Of a stretch of 64,000 nt of DNA, positions 33,502 through 42,306 are shown in pieces (position 1 is the stretch's first letter; every line of letters starts with the position of its first letter). The position numbers and the translations under genes are program-made. Origin of the DNA: Paenalcaligenes sp035301625 (GTDB lineage Bacteria; Pseudomonadota; Gammaproteobacteria; Burkholderiales; Burkholderiaceae_B); the NCBI GenBank assembly GCA_035301625.1, contig DATGTW010000071.1:1-64000 (forward strand). The letters run 5' to 3'. The notes beneath the pieces were generated by a model. That model was not told where the DNA came from and did no database searches. It saw only the letters and a list, made by a program, of their open reading frames with translations.

Positions 33502-36153
33502 TCAAGTTAATAAGCGGAGTATATCGCGAATTAAAGTAGCGCGAAAATCATTGTTTTCAAGTTTTTTACTATCGAGAATAAAACTATCTTCTACGCGTTC
33601 ACCTTGGGTCATGATTTTGGCGGAGCGCAAATTAAGCTTATGATTGGCAAAAAATTGGGACAAATCAAAAAGCAAACCTTTACGATCTGTGCCCAAGACG
33701 GATAGTTCCCAACTTGAATGTTGCACATGGCGTAACTGAGCGCTGGGAGTCAACGGAAATACCTGCGCTTGGGCGGAACGGGCATCATGATAATTAAAAC
33801 TGTGCGCTTGAGGGCTGTTTTTTTGATCTTTTAGTAGCAGCAAGGATTCTTTTAATGTATTAATTAACAGTATCCATCCTTGTTGATCCTCGTTTATAGC
33901 ACGCGCAGCCTGCACCACAAAAGTGTCGACAACCCAGCCATTCGGATTAGTATAGATTTGAGCGTCTTGGATGCTAAACCCTAATCTTTCAAATGTCTCG
34001 CACAAAGTCATGAATAATTCAGGTTGGTCATTAGCATGAATCATGACTTGCCATAGTGCATGATCTTTTATTGACTGACTTGTTTGTTCTGTATGGTTCC
34101 GATGAATATCATCACTATGTGCATTGGTTGGTAGCGTACGCAAATTTATTATGGGTAAATCAGTACCTTTCTTTTTTTGTGTGTTTAGAGTAAAGGTTTG
34201 AAAATGCCAATAAATGGTGTTTAGGGGGTGGCGAGCAAAATAATCCGCATCGAGTTGCTGCCACAGCTCTTCAGCATAGGTGCTTTGGGAAAAAAGTGGG
34301 TATAACTTGCTGTAGGCAGTATTTCGCCGTGTTTTTAGAATTTCTGCACTGCTTTGCTGGTTGAGCAACAGATTACGTGTCTGCTGATAAAGACTATCAA
34401 ATAGGGTTGCTTTCCAGCTGGTCCATATTTTTGGGTTTGTTGCTTGGATATCAGCAATGGTGAGTAAATACAGTGCATTAAGTTTTTCGATAGTGTTAAC
34501 TTTTTCTATAAATTGATGCAAAATTCTGGGGTTATAGAAATCCTCTTTTTGAGCATAGTGAGAAAAGAGTAGATGCTCTTTTACCAAGAACTTTATAAAC
34601 TCGGTTTCTTGAGAGGCTAATGCATGCTCTCGACAAAACTCACCAGCAATTTCCGCGCCCAATTCAGCGTGGTTTCCACCTTGGCCTTTGCCTATATCAT
34701 GAAATAATGCTGCTAAAAATAAAAGCCATGGAAAAGAAAACTCTTTCATTAATTGATGGGCCAGCAGCGGGGCATGCTTGGGTCGCTGGGTTTTGCGTAG
34801 CTGGCTGAGGTGCTCGATTACGCGCAGCGTGTGCTGATCCACTGTATAGACATGAAATAAATCATGCTGCATTTGTCCAACCACCGCACGAAACGCCGGA
34901 ATATAACGGGGCAAAATGTTAAACAAATTTAGTAATGCCAAGCTTTCATACACACGCTGTGGTTGTTGCAGTATTTTTAGAAATAAATGCTTGTTATGTG
35001 GGTTGGACCTAAAGTCGCTGTCGATTAATTTGCGCCCATGCCACAGTGCCCGTAAAGTAAGCGCATCAAACCCAAGTATTTCTGGGTGTTTTTGAAACCA
35101 CAGTATGCCTTTAAGCAGGTTATCAGGGTGTGTTGCTAATCCTGCGGGATGCACTAGTTTTAAGTGTTGATTAACGATGGCAAAATTGGCATCCAAACGA
35201 ATCACATGCGTCGTTTTCGGCGGATGAATTATTTCATCAAAGCTTTGTAGTAGTGTGGTTAAGAGTTGTGTAACCAAGCGCGTAGCCCAGTAGTAACGCT
35301 GCATCAAGGCCTCGCTAGCATGCCGGCCACTGAGCGTGTCACTAAGGTCATATATTTTTGCCAGTTGTGGTTGCAAATCAAAACGCAGAGTGTCTTCGGC
35401 ACGCCCTGTTAGCAGGTGCAGTTCAATGCGTAAACGCATCATTGCTAGTGATACACGTTCCAAGGCTTTTTTTTCGGCTTCGGTTAACAAGCCTGATTGA
35501 GCAATTTCAGCCCAATCGCGACCTACCCCTGCTGCATGCGCTAACCAACCTAATAATTGCAAATCACGCAACCCTCCAGGTGATTCTTTACAATTGGGCT
35601 CTAAAGCATAAGGGGTGTTTTGATAATTATGGTGACGCTGTTGCATCTCTTGGCGTTTGAGTAGATAAAAATCAACTAAATCCAATTGCTTTTGGTACTG
35701 GTTTTTTAATTCAAACCAAAAACCTTTATCACCTGCCAGATAGCGCGCCTCCAGCAAAGCTGTTTGCAGTGCGACATCTTGAGTGCAACGTTCAAGGCAT
35801 TGTTCTAGAGTTTCTACTGAATGAGAAAGGTTCAAACCTAAATCCCAGCAGGCAGCAATGAGCTGTTCTAGTTTATGTTGTTCTTCTGCTTTATTTATGG
35901 GATCGGGGATTAAAAATAATAGGTCAACATCGGAATGGGGGTAAAGGGCTTGTCGACCGTAACCACCCAGCGCTAAGCATGCAGAGCCTGTGGGTAGTGG
36001 GTAGTGCTGAAATAACCTCTTTAAGCAGTTATCAGTCGCGCGACTGAGTCGGTGTAATAGCCTTTGCGGATTAGGGCGGTGGCGGTAGCGGGCTATGGCA
36101 TTGGCCCGCTGCGCCTGATACTGAGCCTTGAGTGCTTTCAGGGACTCATCCAT
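33502..36153 (-). CDS. glnD: Bifunctional uridylyltransferase/uridylyl-removing enzyme GlnD
   Basis: Predicted 883-residue nitrogen sensor that uridylylates PII when glutamine is low and removes UMP when it is high. The domains are the nucleotidyltransferase with GGYGRQALYPHSDVDLLFL (about residues 63-81; Gly loop and Asp pair), a GlnD-specific linker with CKESPGGLRDLQ, the HD hydrolase (LFHDIGKGQGGNHAELGA, about 490), and two C-terminal ACT domains, the second with LGTDRKGLLFDLSQFFANH, for glutamine binding. Length matches the family (about 860-890). It begins 10 bases after map, an arrangement common in proteobacteria. Confidence 0.97.
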   Translation of the reverse strand: MDESLKALKAQYQAQRANAIARYRHRPNPQRLLHRLSRATDNCLKRLFQHYPLPTGSACLALGGYGRQALYPHSDVDLLFLIPDPINKAEEQHKLEQLIAACWDLGLNLSHSVETLEQCLERCTQDVALQTALLEARYLAGDKGFWFELKNQYQKQLDLVDFYLLKRQEMQQRHHNYQNTPYALEPNCKESPGGLRDLQLLGWLAHAAGVGRDWAEIAQSGLLTEAEKKALERVSLAMMRLRIELHLLTGRAEDTLRFDLQPQLAKIYDLSDTLSGRHASEALMQRYYWATRLVTQLLTTLLQSFDEIIHPPKTTHVIRLDANFAIVNQHLKLVHPAGLATHPDNLLKGILWFQKHPEILGFDALTLRALWHGRKLIDSDFRSNPHNKHLFLKILQQPQRVYESLALLNLFNILPRYIPAFRAVVGQMQHDLFHVYTVDQHTLRVIEHLSQLRKTQRPKHAPLLAHQLMKEFSFPWLLFLAALFHDIGKGQGGNHAELGAEIAGEFCREHALASQETEFIKFLVKEHLLFSHYAQKEDFYNPRILHQFIEKVNTIEKLNALYLLTIADIQATNPKIWTSWKATLFDSLYQQTRNLLLNQQSSAEILKTRRNTAYSKLYPLFSQSTYAEELWQQLDADYFARHPLNTIYWHFQTFTLNTQKKKGTDLPIINLRTLPTNAHSDDIHRNHTEQTSQSIKDHALWQVMIHANDQPELFMTLCETFERLGFSIQDAQIYTNPNGWVVDTFVVQAARAINEDQQGWILLINTLKESLLLLKDQKNSPQAHSFNYHDARSAQAQVFPLTPSAQLRHVQHSSWELSVLGTDRKGLLFDLSQFFANHKLNLRSAKIMTQGERVEDSFILDSKKLENNDFRATLIRDILRLLT

Positions 36154-36163
36154 TACTTAATCA

Positions 36164-36991
36164 TTAAACACTTAATGCCGAAACAAAGCCTTTAGCGAAC
36201 GCTGGGGGCTGTGGCATGCCGGGGGATACTGTGAGTACCTCGTAACCCGAATCGGTAACAAGAATAGTGTGTTCCCACTGGGCAGAAAGACTGCGATCTC
36301 GGGTCACCACGGTCCATTGATCGGGCAGTGTGCGCAACTCACGCCGGCCTGCATTAATCATAGGTTCGATTGTAAAGATCATGCCTGGCTCGAGAACCAT
36401 TCCCGTTCCTGGACGGCCATAGTGTAGTACCTGTGGGTCTTGGTGAAATGCTTGACCAATACCGTGGCCGCAATATTCGCGAACGACTGAATAATCATGG
36501 CCTTCGGCATGTTGCTGGATAGCATGACCAATATCTCCAAGTGTTGCACCAGGGCGGACTTGTTCAATGCCTAGCCACATGCACTCGTAGGTGATATTCG
36601 TCAATCGACGAGCCAGGATGGAGGGCTCACCAACATAAAACATGCGACTTGTATCTCCATACCAGCCATCTTTAATAACCGTAACATCCAGGTTGATGAT
36701 ATCGCCTTTTTTCAGTTTTTTATCACTGGGGATACCATGGCAAATTACGTGATTAACTGAAGTGCATACAGCACCAGGGAAAGGCGGGTGCCCAGCAGGA
36801 GCATACCCTACAGTGGCTGACTGTACGTTGAGCTCATCAGTGATGTATTCAAGACACAGGCGATCAATCTCTGCTGTGGTGACGCCCGGCTTAATAAATT
36901 GCTCTAAATAGTCAAGAGTTTGTGCAGCTGCTTGGCAGGCTGCGCGCATTTTGTCTAAATCTTTTGGATCGGTGACGAGTATTTTTTCCAT
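36164..36991 (-). CDS. map: Methionine aminopeptidase, type I
   Basis: Predicted 275-residue metalloenzyme that removes the initiator Met from new proteins. The metal ligands are visible in NLDVTVIKDGWYGDTSRMF (two Asp), GHGIGQAFHQDPQVLHYG (His), MIFTIEPMIN (Glu) and QWEHTILVT (Glu). Length is typical for type Ia. It is divergent from rpsB, the classic map-rpsB arrangement. Its promoter region contains TATACT on the minus strand (37023-37018) overlapping the plus-strand TATAAT. Confidence 0.97.
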   Translation of the reverse strand: MEKILVTDPKDLDKMRAACQAAAQTLDYLEQFIKPGVTTAEIDRLCLEYITDELNVQSATVGYAPAGHPPFPGAVCTSVNHVICHGIPSDKKLKKGDIINLDVTVIKDGWYGDTSRMFYVGEPSILARRLTNITYECMWLGIEQVRPGATLGDIGHAIQQHAEGHDYSVVREYCGHGIGQAFHQDPQVLHYGRPGTGMVLEPGMIFTIEPMINAGRRELRTLPDQWTVVTRDRSLSAQWEHTILVTDSGYEVLTVSPGMPQPPAFAKGFVSALSV

Positions 36992-36995
36992 AAAC

Positions 36996-37025
36996 TTGTC
37001 TAGTGGGTATTAAAAATAGTATAAT
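36996..37025 (+). promoter_or_regulatory. Promoter of the rpsB operon
   Basis: TTGTCT (36996-37001) and a perfect TATAAT (37020-37025) are 18 bases apart. The transcript would have a leader of about 300 bases before rpsB. The -10 overlaps a TATACT on the other strand (37018-37023) facing map, so the divergent transcripts may compete. Confidence 0.65.
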
Positions 37026-37031
37026 CGTGTG

Positions 37032-37332
37032 ATTAGCTTTTTTGGGCTACGAAAGGGTTTTGCTTGGCTGAGTCTATCTAGTGATACCTGATTGCTTAGG
37101 CTTTATGCGCATTAATTGGTAATCAGGGCTGCCATGCAATAACCTTGTCAATATAAAAAGCATACCACTAATTATCTACGAGAAAACCCTTTAGTGGCCT
37201 TTTTAGATTGCATCCCTCAAAAGTAGCTTTTTTATTTTTGTTTTTAACTAAGAAAGGCGCAGGTTATCGCCAAAGGGTGTCCGGAAAACGGATCCTGATA
37301 ACTTGTTAGACCGAACCCTTGGAGAATCTATC
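37032..37332 (+). promoter_or_regulatory. Long structured rpsB leader, possible S2 autoregulatory site
   Basis: The 341-base gap between map and rpsB holds no gene, only this leader. Near the start codon CCAAAGGGT (37270-37278) can pair with ACCCTTGG (37315-37322), with one bulged A; this covers the GG of the ribosome-binding site (GGAG 37321-37324). Between them is a stem GTCCG/CGGAT (37279-37283, 37289-37293). Upstream, AAAGGGTTTT (37052-37061) is fully complementary to AAAACCCTTT (37184-37193). S2 is known to repress its own rpsB-tsf message in E. coli; that this leader does so is inference. Confidence 0.55.
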
Positions 37333-38172
37333 ATGTCTTTAATGCGTAAAATGCTCGCTTCGGGCGTCCATTTTGGTCACCAAACCCGTTTCTGGGATCC
37401 CAAAATGGAACCTTATATCTTTGGCCGCCGTAATGGCATCCATATTGTTAACCTCGAGAAAACTGCAGTTATGTTTATCGAGGCTCAGAAATATGCCAGC
37501 CAAATTGCTGCAGAGGGCGGTACTATTTTGTTTGTAGGCACCAAGCGCGCAGCGCGGGAGATTATTGCCGAAGAAGCCCAGCGCTGTGGTATGCCTTATG
37601 TGGATAACCGCTGGTTGGGTGGCATGATGACTAACTTTAAGACCGTAAAAAGCTCTATCAAGCGCCTTAAAGACATGGAAGCCCAGGTCGAAGAGGGCGT
37701 GCTCGAGCGCCTGACCAACAAAGAAGGTCTTCTCATGCAGCGCGAGATCGATAAGCTGAACCGCTCAATCGGCGGCATCAAAGATCTCACCAAGCTTCCT
37801 GATGTGTTATTTGTTGTTGACGTTGGCTATCATGCGATTGCAGTAGCTGAAGCACACAAGCTGGGGATTCCCGTTATTGGTGTGGTTGATACTAACAACT
37901 CCCCTGAGGGCATTGCCCGTGTCATCCCCGGTAATGATGACTCTGCAAAGGCTATCGCGTTGTATACCCGCGGAATTGCTGATGCTGTTCTCGAGGGTCG
38001 CAGTCGTGCTTTGAGTGGCTTGGTCGAAGAGCTACGCGAGGGTGAGGACTTTGTCGAGGTTGATGAAGCCGCCCAAGAAGCACAAACTGATGCCTCTGCT
38101 GCCGAGGACACAGAGCCTTCAGCAGAGACACCAGCCGAAGCCGAAGTAAGTACTACTCGCGAAACCGAGTAA
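37333..38172 (+). CDS. rpsB: 30S ribosomal protein S2
   Basis: Predicted 279-residue ribosomal protein. Core motifs: MLASGVHFGHQTRFWDPKM at the N-terminus, GRRNGIHIVNLEKT, FVGTKRAAREI, YVDNRWLGGMMTNFKTV, and PVIGVVDTNNSPEGI. The core ends near residue 240, followed by an acidic Ala/Glu/Thr-rich tail of about 35 residues, longer than the E. coli protein (241). The frame extends back to 37303, but GGAG at 37321-37324 is 8 bases before ATG 37333. It is the first gene of the supercluster. Confidence 0.98.
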   Translation: MSLMRKMLASGVHFGHQTRFWDPKMEPYIFGRRNGIHIVNLEKTAVMFIEAQKYASQIAAEGGTILFVGTKRAAREIIAEEAQRCGMPYVDNRWLGGMMTNFKTVKSSIKRLKDMEAQVEEGVLERLTNKEGLLMQREIDKLNRSIGGIKDLTKLPDVLFVVDVGYHAIAVAEAHKLGIPVIGVVDTNNSPEGIARVIPGNDDSAKAIALYTRGIADAVLEGRSRALSGLVEELREGEDFVEVDEAAQEAQTDASAAEDTEPSAETPAEAEVSTTRETE

Positions 38173-38346
38173 TCTCACTCCCTCATTTCTTAGATGCCCC
38201 ATAGGCCCATTGCATATGCGGCCTTGGCGGGCATAGCTAGCAGGCTCGCGATCGTTAGAGTGACGGTGAATTAATGCGAGCCTGTTCCAGACCCCTATCA
38301 ACTTGCTTCGATTTGTCCGAGGCGAAATACCAAATTGGAGAGTATT
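38173..38346 (+). other. Structured rpsB-tsf intercistronic region
   Basis: This 174-base spacer has two clear stems: ATGCCC/GGGCAT (38194-38199 with 38229-38234) and a perfect 9-bp CAGGCTCGC/GCGAGCCTG (38241-38249 with 38276-38284). No T-run follows, so it is not a standard terminator. It may be an mRNA processing or ribosome-pausing region that sets the S2 to EF-Ts ratio; that is inference. Confidence 0.5.
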
Positions 38347-39222
38347 GTGGCTGAAATTACAGCATCTATGGTTAAAGAGCTGCGCGAGAAGACTGATGCG
38401 CCCATGATGGAATGCAAAAAGGCTCTTGTTGAAGCAAATGGTGATATGGCTCAGGCCGAAGAGTTGTTGCGTGTCAAGCTGGGCAGTAAGGCCAGCAAGG
38501 CTGCATCTCGTGTAACCGCAGAGGGACTCGTAGGTGTAGCAATCAGCGACGATGGCAAGCGCGGCGCCCTGGTCGAGGTCAATTGCGAAACAGATTTTGT
38601 GGCTAAAAATGAAGAGTTTATCAAGTTTGTCAGTGATGTGGCCGATTTGATCGCTGAAAAAAACCCTGCTGATATCGATGCCTTGGGTGCATTGCCACTG
38701 GGTGGGAAAACCGTCGAAGAGTTTCGTGCTGAATTAATTGGGCGTATTGGTGAAAATATAACTATTCGTCGTTTTGAGCGATTCGAGACCGAAGGTCGTC
38801 TTTCCGAGTATGTACATGGCGGAAAAATCGGTGTGGTGATCAATCACACGGGTAGTGACGAAGTAGGTCGCGATGTTGCTATGCACGTTGCAGCCATGCG
38901 CCCTCAGGCACTCAGTCGCGAACAACTAGACAACGAAGTGCTCGAGCGTGAGGCACGCTTGGCCGAAGAAAAAGCAAAAGAGCTTGGTCGTCCCGAGCAT
39001 ATCATCGAGAAGATTGTTACTGGCACGGTGGACAAGTATGTCCAAGAAACAACTTTGCTGGGCCAGGCCTTTGTTAAAGATGATAAAAAGAGTGTTGAGC
39101 AAATGCTCAAAGATAACGACGCCACTGTTAATGCTTATGCTATTTTTGTGGTTGGCGAGGGCATCGAGCGTCGCCAAGAGGATTTCGCTGCCGAAGTAGC
39201 TGCTGCTCAAAAATCCTCTTAA
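38347..39222 (+). CDS. tsf: Elongation factor Ts
   Basis: Predicted 291-residue guanine nucleotide exchange factor for EF-Tu. It has the UBA-like N-terminal domain VKELREKTDAPMMECKKAL, the core motif VEVNCETDFVAKNEEF with the TDFV tip that contacts EF-Tu, and VHGGKIGVVI and MHVAAMRPQ. The start is GTG 38347, read as MAEITAS, with GGAG at 38337-38340 seven bases upstream; the open frame begins slightly earlier but without a ribosome site. The length is typical. A strong hairpin follows the gene. Confidence 0.97.
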   Translation: MAEITASMVKELREKTDAPMMECKKALVEANGDMAQAEELLRVKLGSKASKAASRVTAEGLVGVAISDDGKRGALVEVNCETDFVAKNEEFIKFVSDVADLIAEKNPADIDALGALPLGGKTVEEFRAELIGRIGENITIRRFERFETEGRLSEYVHGGKIGVVINHTGSDEVGRDVAMHVAAMRPQALSREQLDNEVLEREARLAEEKAKELGRPEHIIEKIVTGTVDKYVQETTLLGQAFVKDDKKSVEQMLKDNDATVNAYAIFVVGEGIERRQEDFAAEVAAAQKSS

Positions 39223-39246
39223 TCGGGTGTCCACTCTCCTGATTTT

Positions 39247-39275
39247 CACAAGGTGCCGTTATACGGCACCTTGTG
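39247..39275 (+). terminator. Perfect 13-bp hairpin between tsf and pyrH
   Basis: CACAAGGTGCCGT (39247-39259) and ACGGCACCTTGTG (39263-39275) form a perfect 13-bp stem with a 3-base loop, 24 bases after the tsf stop. CTGTGTCTTATAC follows, with no proper U-tract. It may be a leaky terminator, an RNase-processing or mRNA-end-protecting hairpin, separating rpsB-tsf from pyrH onward. Confidence 0.6.
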
Positions 39276-39323
39276 CTGTGTCTTATACTAGTTCCCGTAA
39301 TCATCTATACGAGTTTCTATGCT

Positions 39324-40040
39324 ATGAACAACCCCTTATATGAACGCGTTTTGCTCAAACTATCGGGTGAGGCGCTGATGGGCGAAGACGCATTTGGTAT
39401 TAATCGTGCCACCATTATGCGCATGACCGAGGAAATTGCTCAAATCGCTAACTTGGGTGTGCAAATTGCCATTGTTATTGGCGGGGGTAATATATTTAGA
39501 GGTATTGCACCCGGAGCACAAGGCATGGACCGAGCAACTGCGGATTATATGGGGATGATGGCTACTGTTATGAATGCGTTAGCTTTACAAGATGCCTTGA
39601 AGAATCAGGGTATAGATGCACGCGTTCAATCGGCTTTAAATATCGAACAGGTTGTAGAGCCCTATATTCGTCCCAAGGCTTTGCGTTACCTCGAGGAAGG
39701 CAAGGTAGTCGTTTTTGCTGCAGGCACTGGAAACCCATTTTTTACTACGGATACAGCAGCTGCATTACGAGGCGCAGAGGTGGGCGCTGAAATAGTGTTA
39801 AAGGCCACCAAGGTTGACGGAATCTATAGCGCAGACCCTAATAAAGATCCAGGTGCTACCCGCTATCAGCGCATTAGTTTTGATGAAGCGATCGTACGTC
39901 GCTTAGAGGTCATGGATGCGACTGCGTTTGCTTTATGCCGCGATCAAAAATTACCCATCAAGGTGTTCTCTATTAACAAGGCTGGTGCTTTGGCACGCGC
40001 AGTCTGTGGTGAGGACGAAGGTACCCTAGTGCACGTTTAA
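39324..40040 (+). CDS. pyrH: Uridylate kinase PyrH
   Basis: Predicted 238-residue UMP kinase of the amino-acid kinase family, making UDP. Motifs: ERVLLKLSGEALMG, IVIGGGNIFRG, the MDRATADYMGMMATVMNALALQ helix (read in parts), FFTTDTAAALRGAEVGAE and LKATKVDGIYSADP. The frame is open from 39273, but the preceding codons lie next to the intercistronic hairpin; ATG 39324 gives the usual MNNPLYERVLLKLSG start. frr follows after 15 bases. Confidence 0.97.
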   Translation: MNNPLYERVLLKLSGEALMGEDAFGINRATIMRMTEEIAQIANLGVQIAIVIGGGNIFRGIAPGAQGMDRATADYMGMMATVMNALALQDALKNQGIDARVQSALNIEQVVEPYIRPKALRYLEEGKVVVFAAGTGNPFFTTDTAAALRGAEVGAEIVLKATKVDGIYSADPNKDPGATRYQRISFDEAIVRRLEVMDATAFALCRDQKLPIKVFSINKAGALARAVCGEDEGTLVHV

Positions 40041-40055
40041 CAATAGGATAATGAT

Positions 40056-40616
40056 ATGAATCACTCCGAGATACAAAAATCCACGCAAGATCGCATGAAG
40101 CGTTCCATCACTGCACTATCAAATGGCCTGGCCAAAATACGCACAGGTCGAGCACATACTGGCTTGCTAGATCATGTAACGGTGGAATACTATGGTTCCG
40201 AGGTTCCTGTCAGCCAGGTTGCCAATATCACCGTAGTTGATGCACGAACACTCAGTGTGCAGGTTTGGGAAAAGCACATGGCCGAGGTTGTAGACAGAGC
40301 AATTCGCGAGTCCGATCTTGGGCTTAACCCTGTATTGGCAGGCGAGACTTTACGGATACCCTTGCCACCATTAACCGAAGAGCGCCGTCAAGATTTAACG
40401 CGTATTGTGCGCGCCGAAGGCGAAGAAGCCAAGGTAGCTATCCGCAATTTACGCCGCGAAGCCAATGATCAATCCAAGCGTCTGTTGCGTGAGAAATCAA
40501 TATCAGAAGATGATGATCGTCGTTTTCAAGATGAGATCCAGCGCTTGACAGACAAATATGTTGCCGAGGTAGATACCCTGGTAGCGAACAAAGAAGAAGA
40601 GGTGATGACGGTCTAA
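40056..40616 (+). CDS. frr: Ribosome recycling factor
   Basis: Predicted 186-residue factor that, with EF-G, splits post-termination ribosomes. Typical elements: STQDRMKRSITALSNGLAKIRTGRAH, LLDHVTVEYYGSEVPVSQVA, and the C-terminal helix with RIVRAEGEEAKVAIRNLRREA and DEIQRLTDKYVAEVD. Length matches E. coli (185). It lies 15 bases after pyrH with a purine-rich AATAGGATAATG start region and 15 bases before uppS, so pyrH-frr-uppS read as one operon. Confidence 0.97.
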   Translation: MNHSEIQKSTQDRMKRSITALSNGLAKIRTGRAHTGLLDHVTVEYYGSEVPVSQVANITVVDARTLSVQVWEKHMAEVVDRAIRESDLGLNPVLAGETLRIPLPPLTEERRQDLTRIVRAEGEEAKVAIRNLRREANDQSKRLLREKSISEDDDRRFQDEIQRLTDKYVAEVDTLVANKEEEVMTV

Positions 40617-40631
40617 CCTCGCCAAGTAAAC

Positions 40632-41396
40632 ATGACGACAAGCTCAACTTTGTCTATCCCTTCAGTAGGTAGTGTGCCTCGCCATTTAGCCGTCATCATG
40701 GATGGCAATGGTCGGTGGGCCACACGCCGCTATTTGCCCCGTACAGCTGGACATGCGCGCGGGGTTCAATCGGTGCGTCGAGTCTTGCGCGCTTGCGGTG
40801 AGGCAGGGGTACAGTATCTGACCTTATTTGCATTTAGTTCGGAAAATTGGCGCAGACCCCAAGATGAAGTCTCTTTGTTAATGCGGCTTTTCGTGCAAAC
40901 CTTGGAAAAAGAGGTGGGCAAATTATCCGAGCAAGGGGTGCGCTTGCGGATTATAGGTGACGTTTCAGCTTTTGAGCCTACACTGCAGAGTTTGATTGCG
41001 GATGCCGAAAAAAGAACAGCACATAATGACCGCTTGCACTTGACGGTAGCTGCAAATTATGGGGGTCGATGGGATATCTTACAAGCGACACGCCGAATGT
41101 TAGCTCAGCATCCCGAGCTTGCCCAACACCCCGAGGAGCTTAGTGAAGATCATTTGACCCCCTATTTATCCATGGCTTTTGCGCCAGAGCCTGATCTGTT
41201 CATACGTACTGGCGGTGAGCAAAGGGTTTCAAATTTTCTTATTTGGCAATTAGCCTATACTGAGTTGTACTTTACTGAAACTTATTGGCCGGATTTTGAT
41301 GCCAAGCACTTGGCCAAGGCTTTCGAGTGGTACCGTACCCGCGAGCGCCGTTTTGGCCGCACCAGTGCACAAACAGCCGGCGCACAAACGAACTAA
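40632..41396 (+). CDS. uppS: Undecaprenyl diphosphate synthase UppS
   Basis: Predicted 254-residue cis-prenyltransferase that builds the C55 lipid carrier for peptidoglycan and O-antigen. Signature parts: AVIMDGNGRWATRR with the catalytic Asp, GHARGVQSVRRVLRACGE, LTLFAFSSENWRRP, and the C-terminal DLFIRTGGEQRVSNFLIWQLAYTELYF (read in parts). It begins at residue 1 with an SAM-free short leader of about 20 residues before the catalytic motif. cdsA starts 9 bases downstream. Confidence 0.97.
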   Translation: MTTSSTLSIPSVGSVPRHLAVIMDGNGRWATRRYLPRTAGHARGVQSVRRVLRACGEAGVQYLTLFAFSSENWRRPQDEVSLLMRLFVQTLEKEVGKLSEQGVRLRIIGDVSAFEPTLQSLIADAEKRTAHNDRLHLTVAANYGGRWDILQATRRMLAQHPELAQHPEELSEDHLTPYLSMAFAPEPDLFIRTGGEQRVSNFLIWQLAYTELYFTETYWPDFDAKHLAKAFEWYRTRERRFGRTSAQTAGAQTN

Positions 41397-41404
41397 ATCA
41401 AAAT

Positions 41405-42289
41405 ATGCTCAAACAAAGGGTTATCACAGCGGTTGTTTTGCTGGTCGTGTTAATAGGCACGATGTTCAGCGGTTATCAATGGCCGTTTGGTGTTTTACTT
41501 AGCTTGATAACTGCTGCAGCCCTGTGGGAATGGCTACGGTTGAGCATGGCTAATAGATTTCATTTTCTAGCCTTGCCACTTGCTGTTTTGTCATTTATGT
41601 ATTTTGTTTATGTCATCTATCGGCATGAGCAATATCTGTTTGTACCCGGTGCTGTAGCCCCCGATGCTTGGACAATGCCGCTAATGTTGCTCAGTCCAGC
41701 TGTCTTGGCCTATTGGATATTTGGGGCTGGTTTTTTATTGCTAATGGGCTTTAGACGCCATAAAACACATACAGTGACCCTAAGTATCTTTGGTATAGCA
41801 ACATTAGGTGTTGCTTGGTTGGCTTTGCTGGATATGTGGTTTGTGCATGGTGCATGGTATCTCATCTCCATGCTTGCTGTTGTTTGGTTCAATGATACCT
41901 TTGCCTATTTTGTAGGTCGACGCTGGGGCGAACGCCGCTTGGCGCGTCGCATTAGCCCAGGAAAAACTTGGGCCGGCTTTTGGGGTGGGATGGTTGGCGC
42001 TGTGGTTTGGGTACTGTTCAGTGCTCAATTTGTAGGTTCATTTGGTGCCGAGGTAGTCGCACGATGGTCTTGGTTAGGGGCGGTTTTGTTTGCAATGTTG
42101 CTTTCTTTCATGGCAGTGATAGGGGATTTATTCGAGTCACTGCTCAAGCGTCGTGCACGTGTTAAAGATTCTAGTGCGCTATTGCCCGGCCATGGTGGCG
42201 TACTCGATAGGATTGATGCTTTAATCCCGGTAGCTCCAATGGCTGCATTTATCGCTGGGCCCTGGTTTGATGCCCTGTTCGTTGGTTAA
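41405..42289 (+). CDS. cdsA: Phosphatidate cytidylyltransferase CdsA
   Basis: Predicted 294-residue integral membrane enzyme making CDP-diacylglycerol for all phospholipids. About seven to eight hydrophobic segments are visible; the signature spans SPGKTWAGFWGG and GDLFESLLKRRARVKDSS with LLPGHGGVLDRIDAL at the C-terminus. The open frame begins at 41327 inside uppS; ATG 41405 (MLKQRVITAVVLL) gives the standard start. It is between uppS and dxr, as in most betaproteobacteria and E. coli. Confidence 0.96.
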   Translation: MLKQRVITAVVLLVVLIGTMFSGYQWPFGVLLSLITAAALWEWLRLSMANRFHFLALPLAVLSFMYFVYVIYRHEQYLFVPGAVAPDAWTMPLMLLSPAVLAYWIFGAGFLLLMGFRRHKTHTVTLSIFGIATLGVAWLALLDMWFVHGAWYLISMLAVVWFNDTFAYFVGRRWGERRLARRISPGKTWAGFWGGMVGAVVWVLFSAQFVGSFGAEVVARWSWLGAVLFAMLLSFMAVIGDLFESLLKRRARVKDSSALLPGHGGVLDRIDALIPVAPMAAFIAGPWFDALFVG

Positions 42290-42306
42290 TTCACTGGTGT
42301 GTTTAT

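Noticed and set aside
38241..38284. 9-bp GC hairpin between rpsB and tsf considered as a terminator
   Set aside because: The loop is 26 bases and no T-run follows, so it is described as a structured spacer instead.
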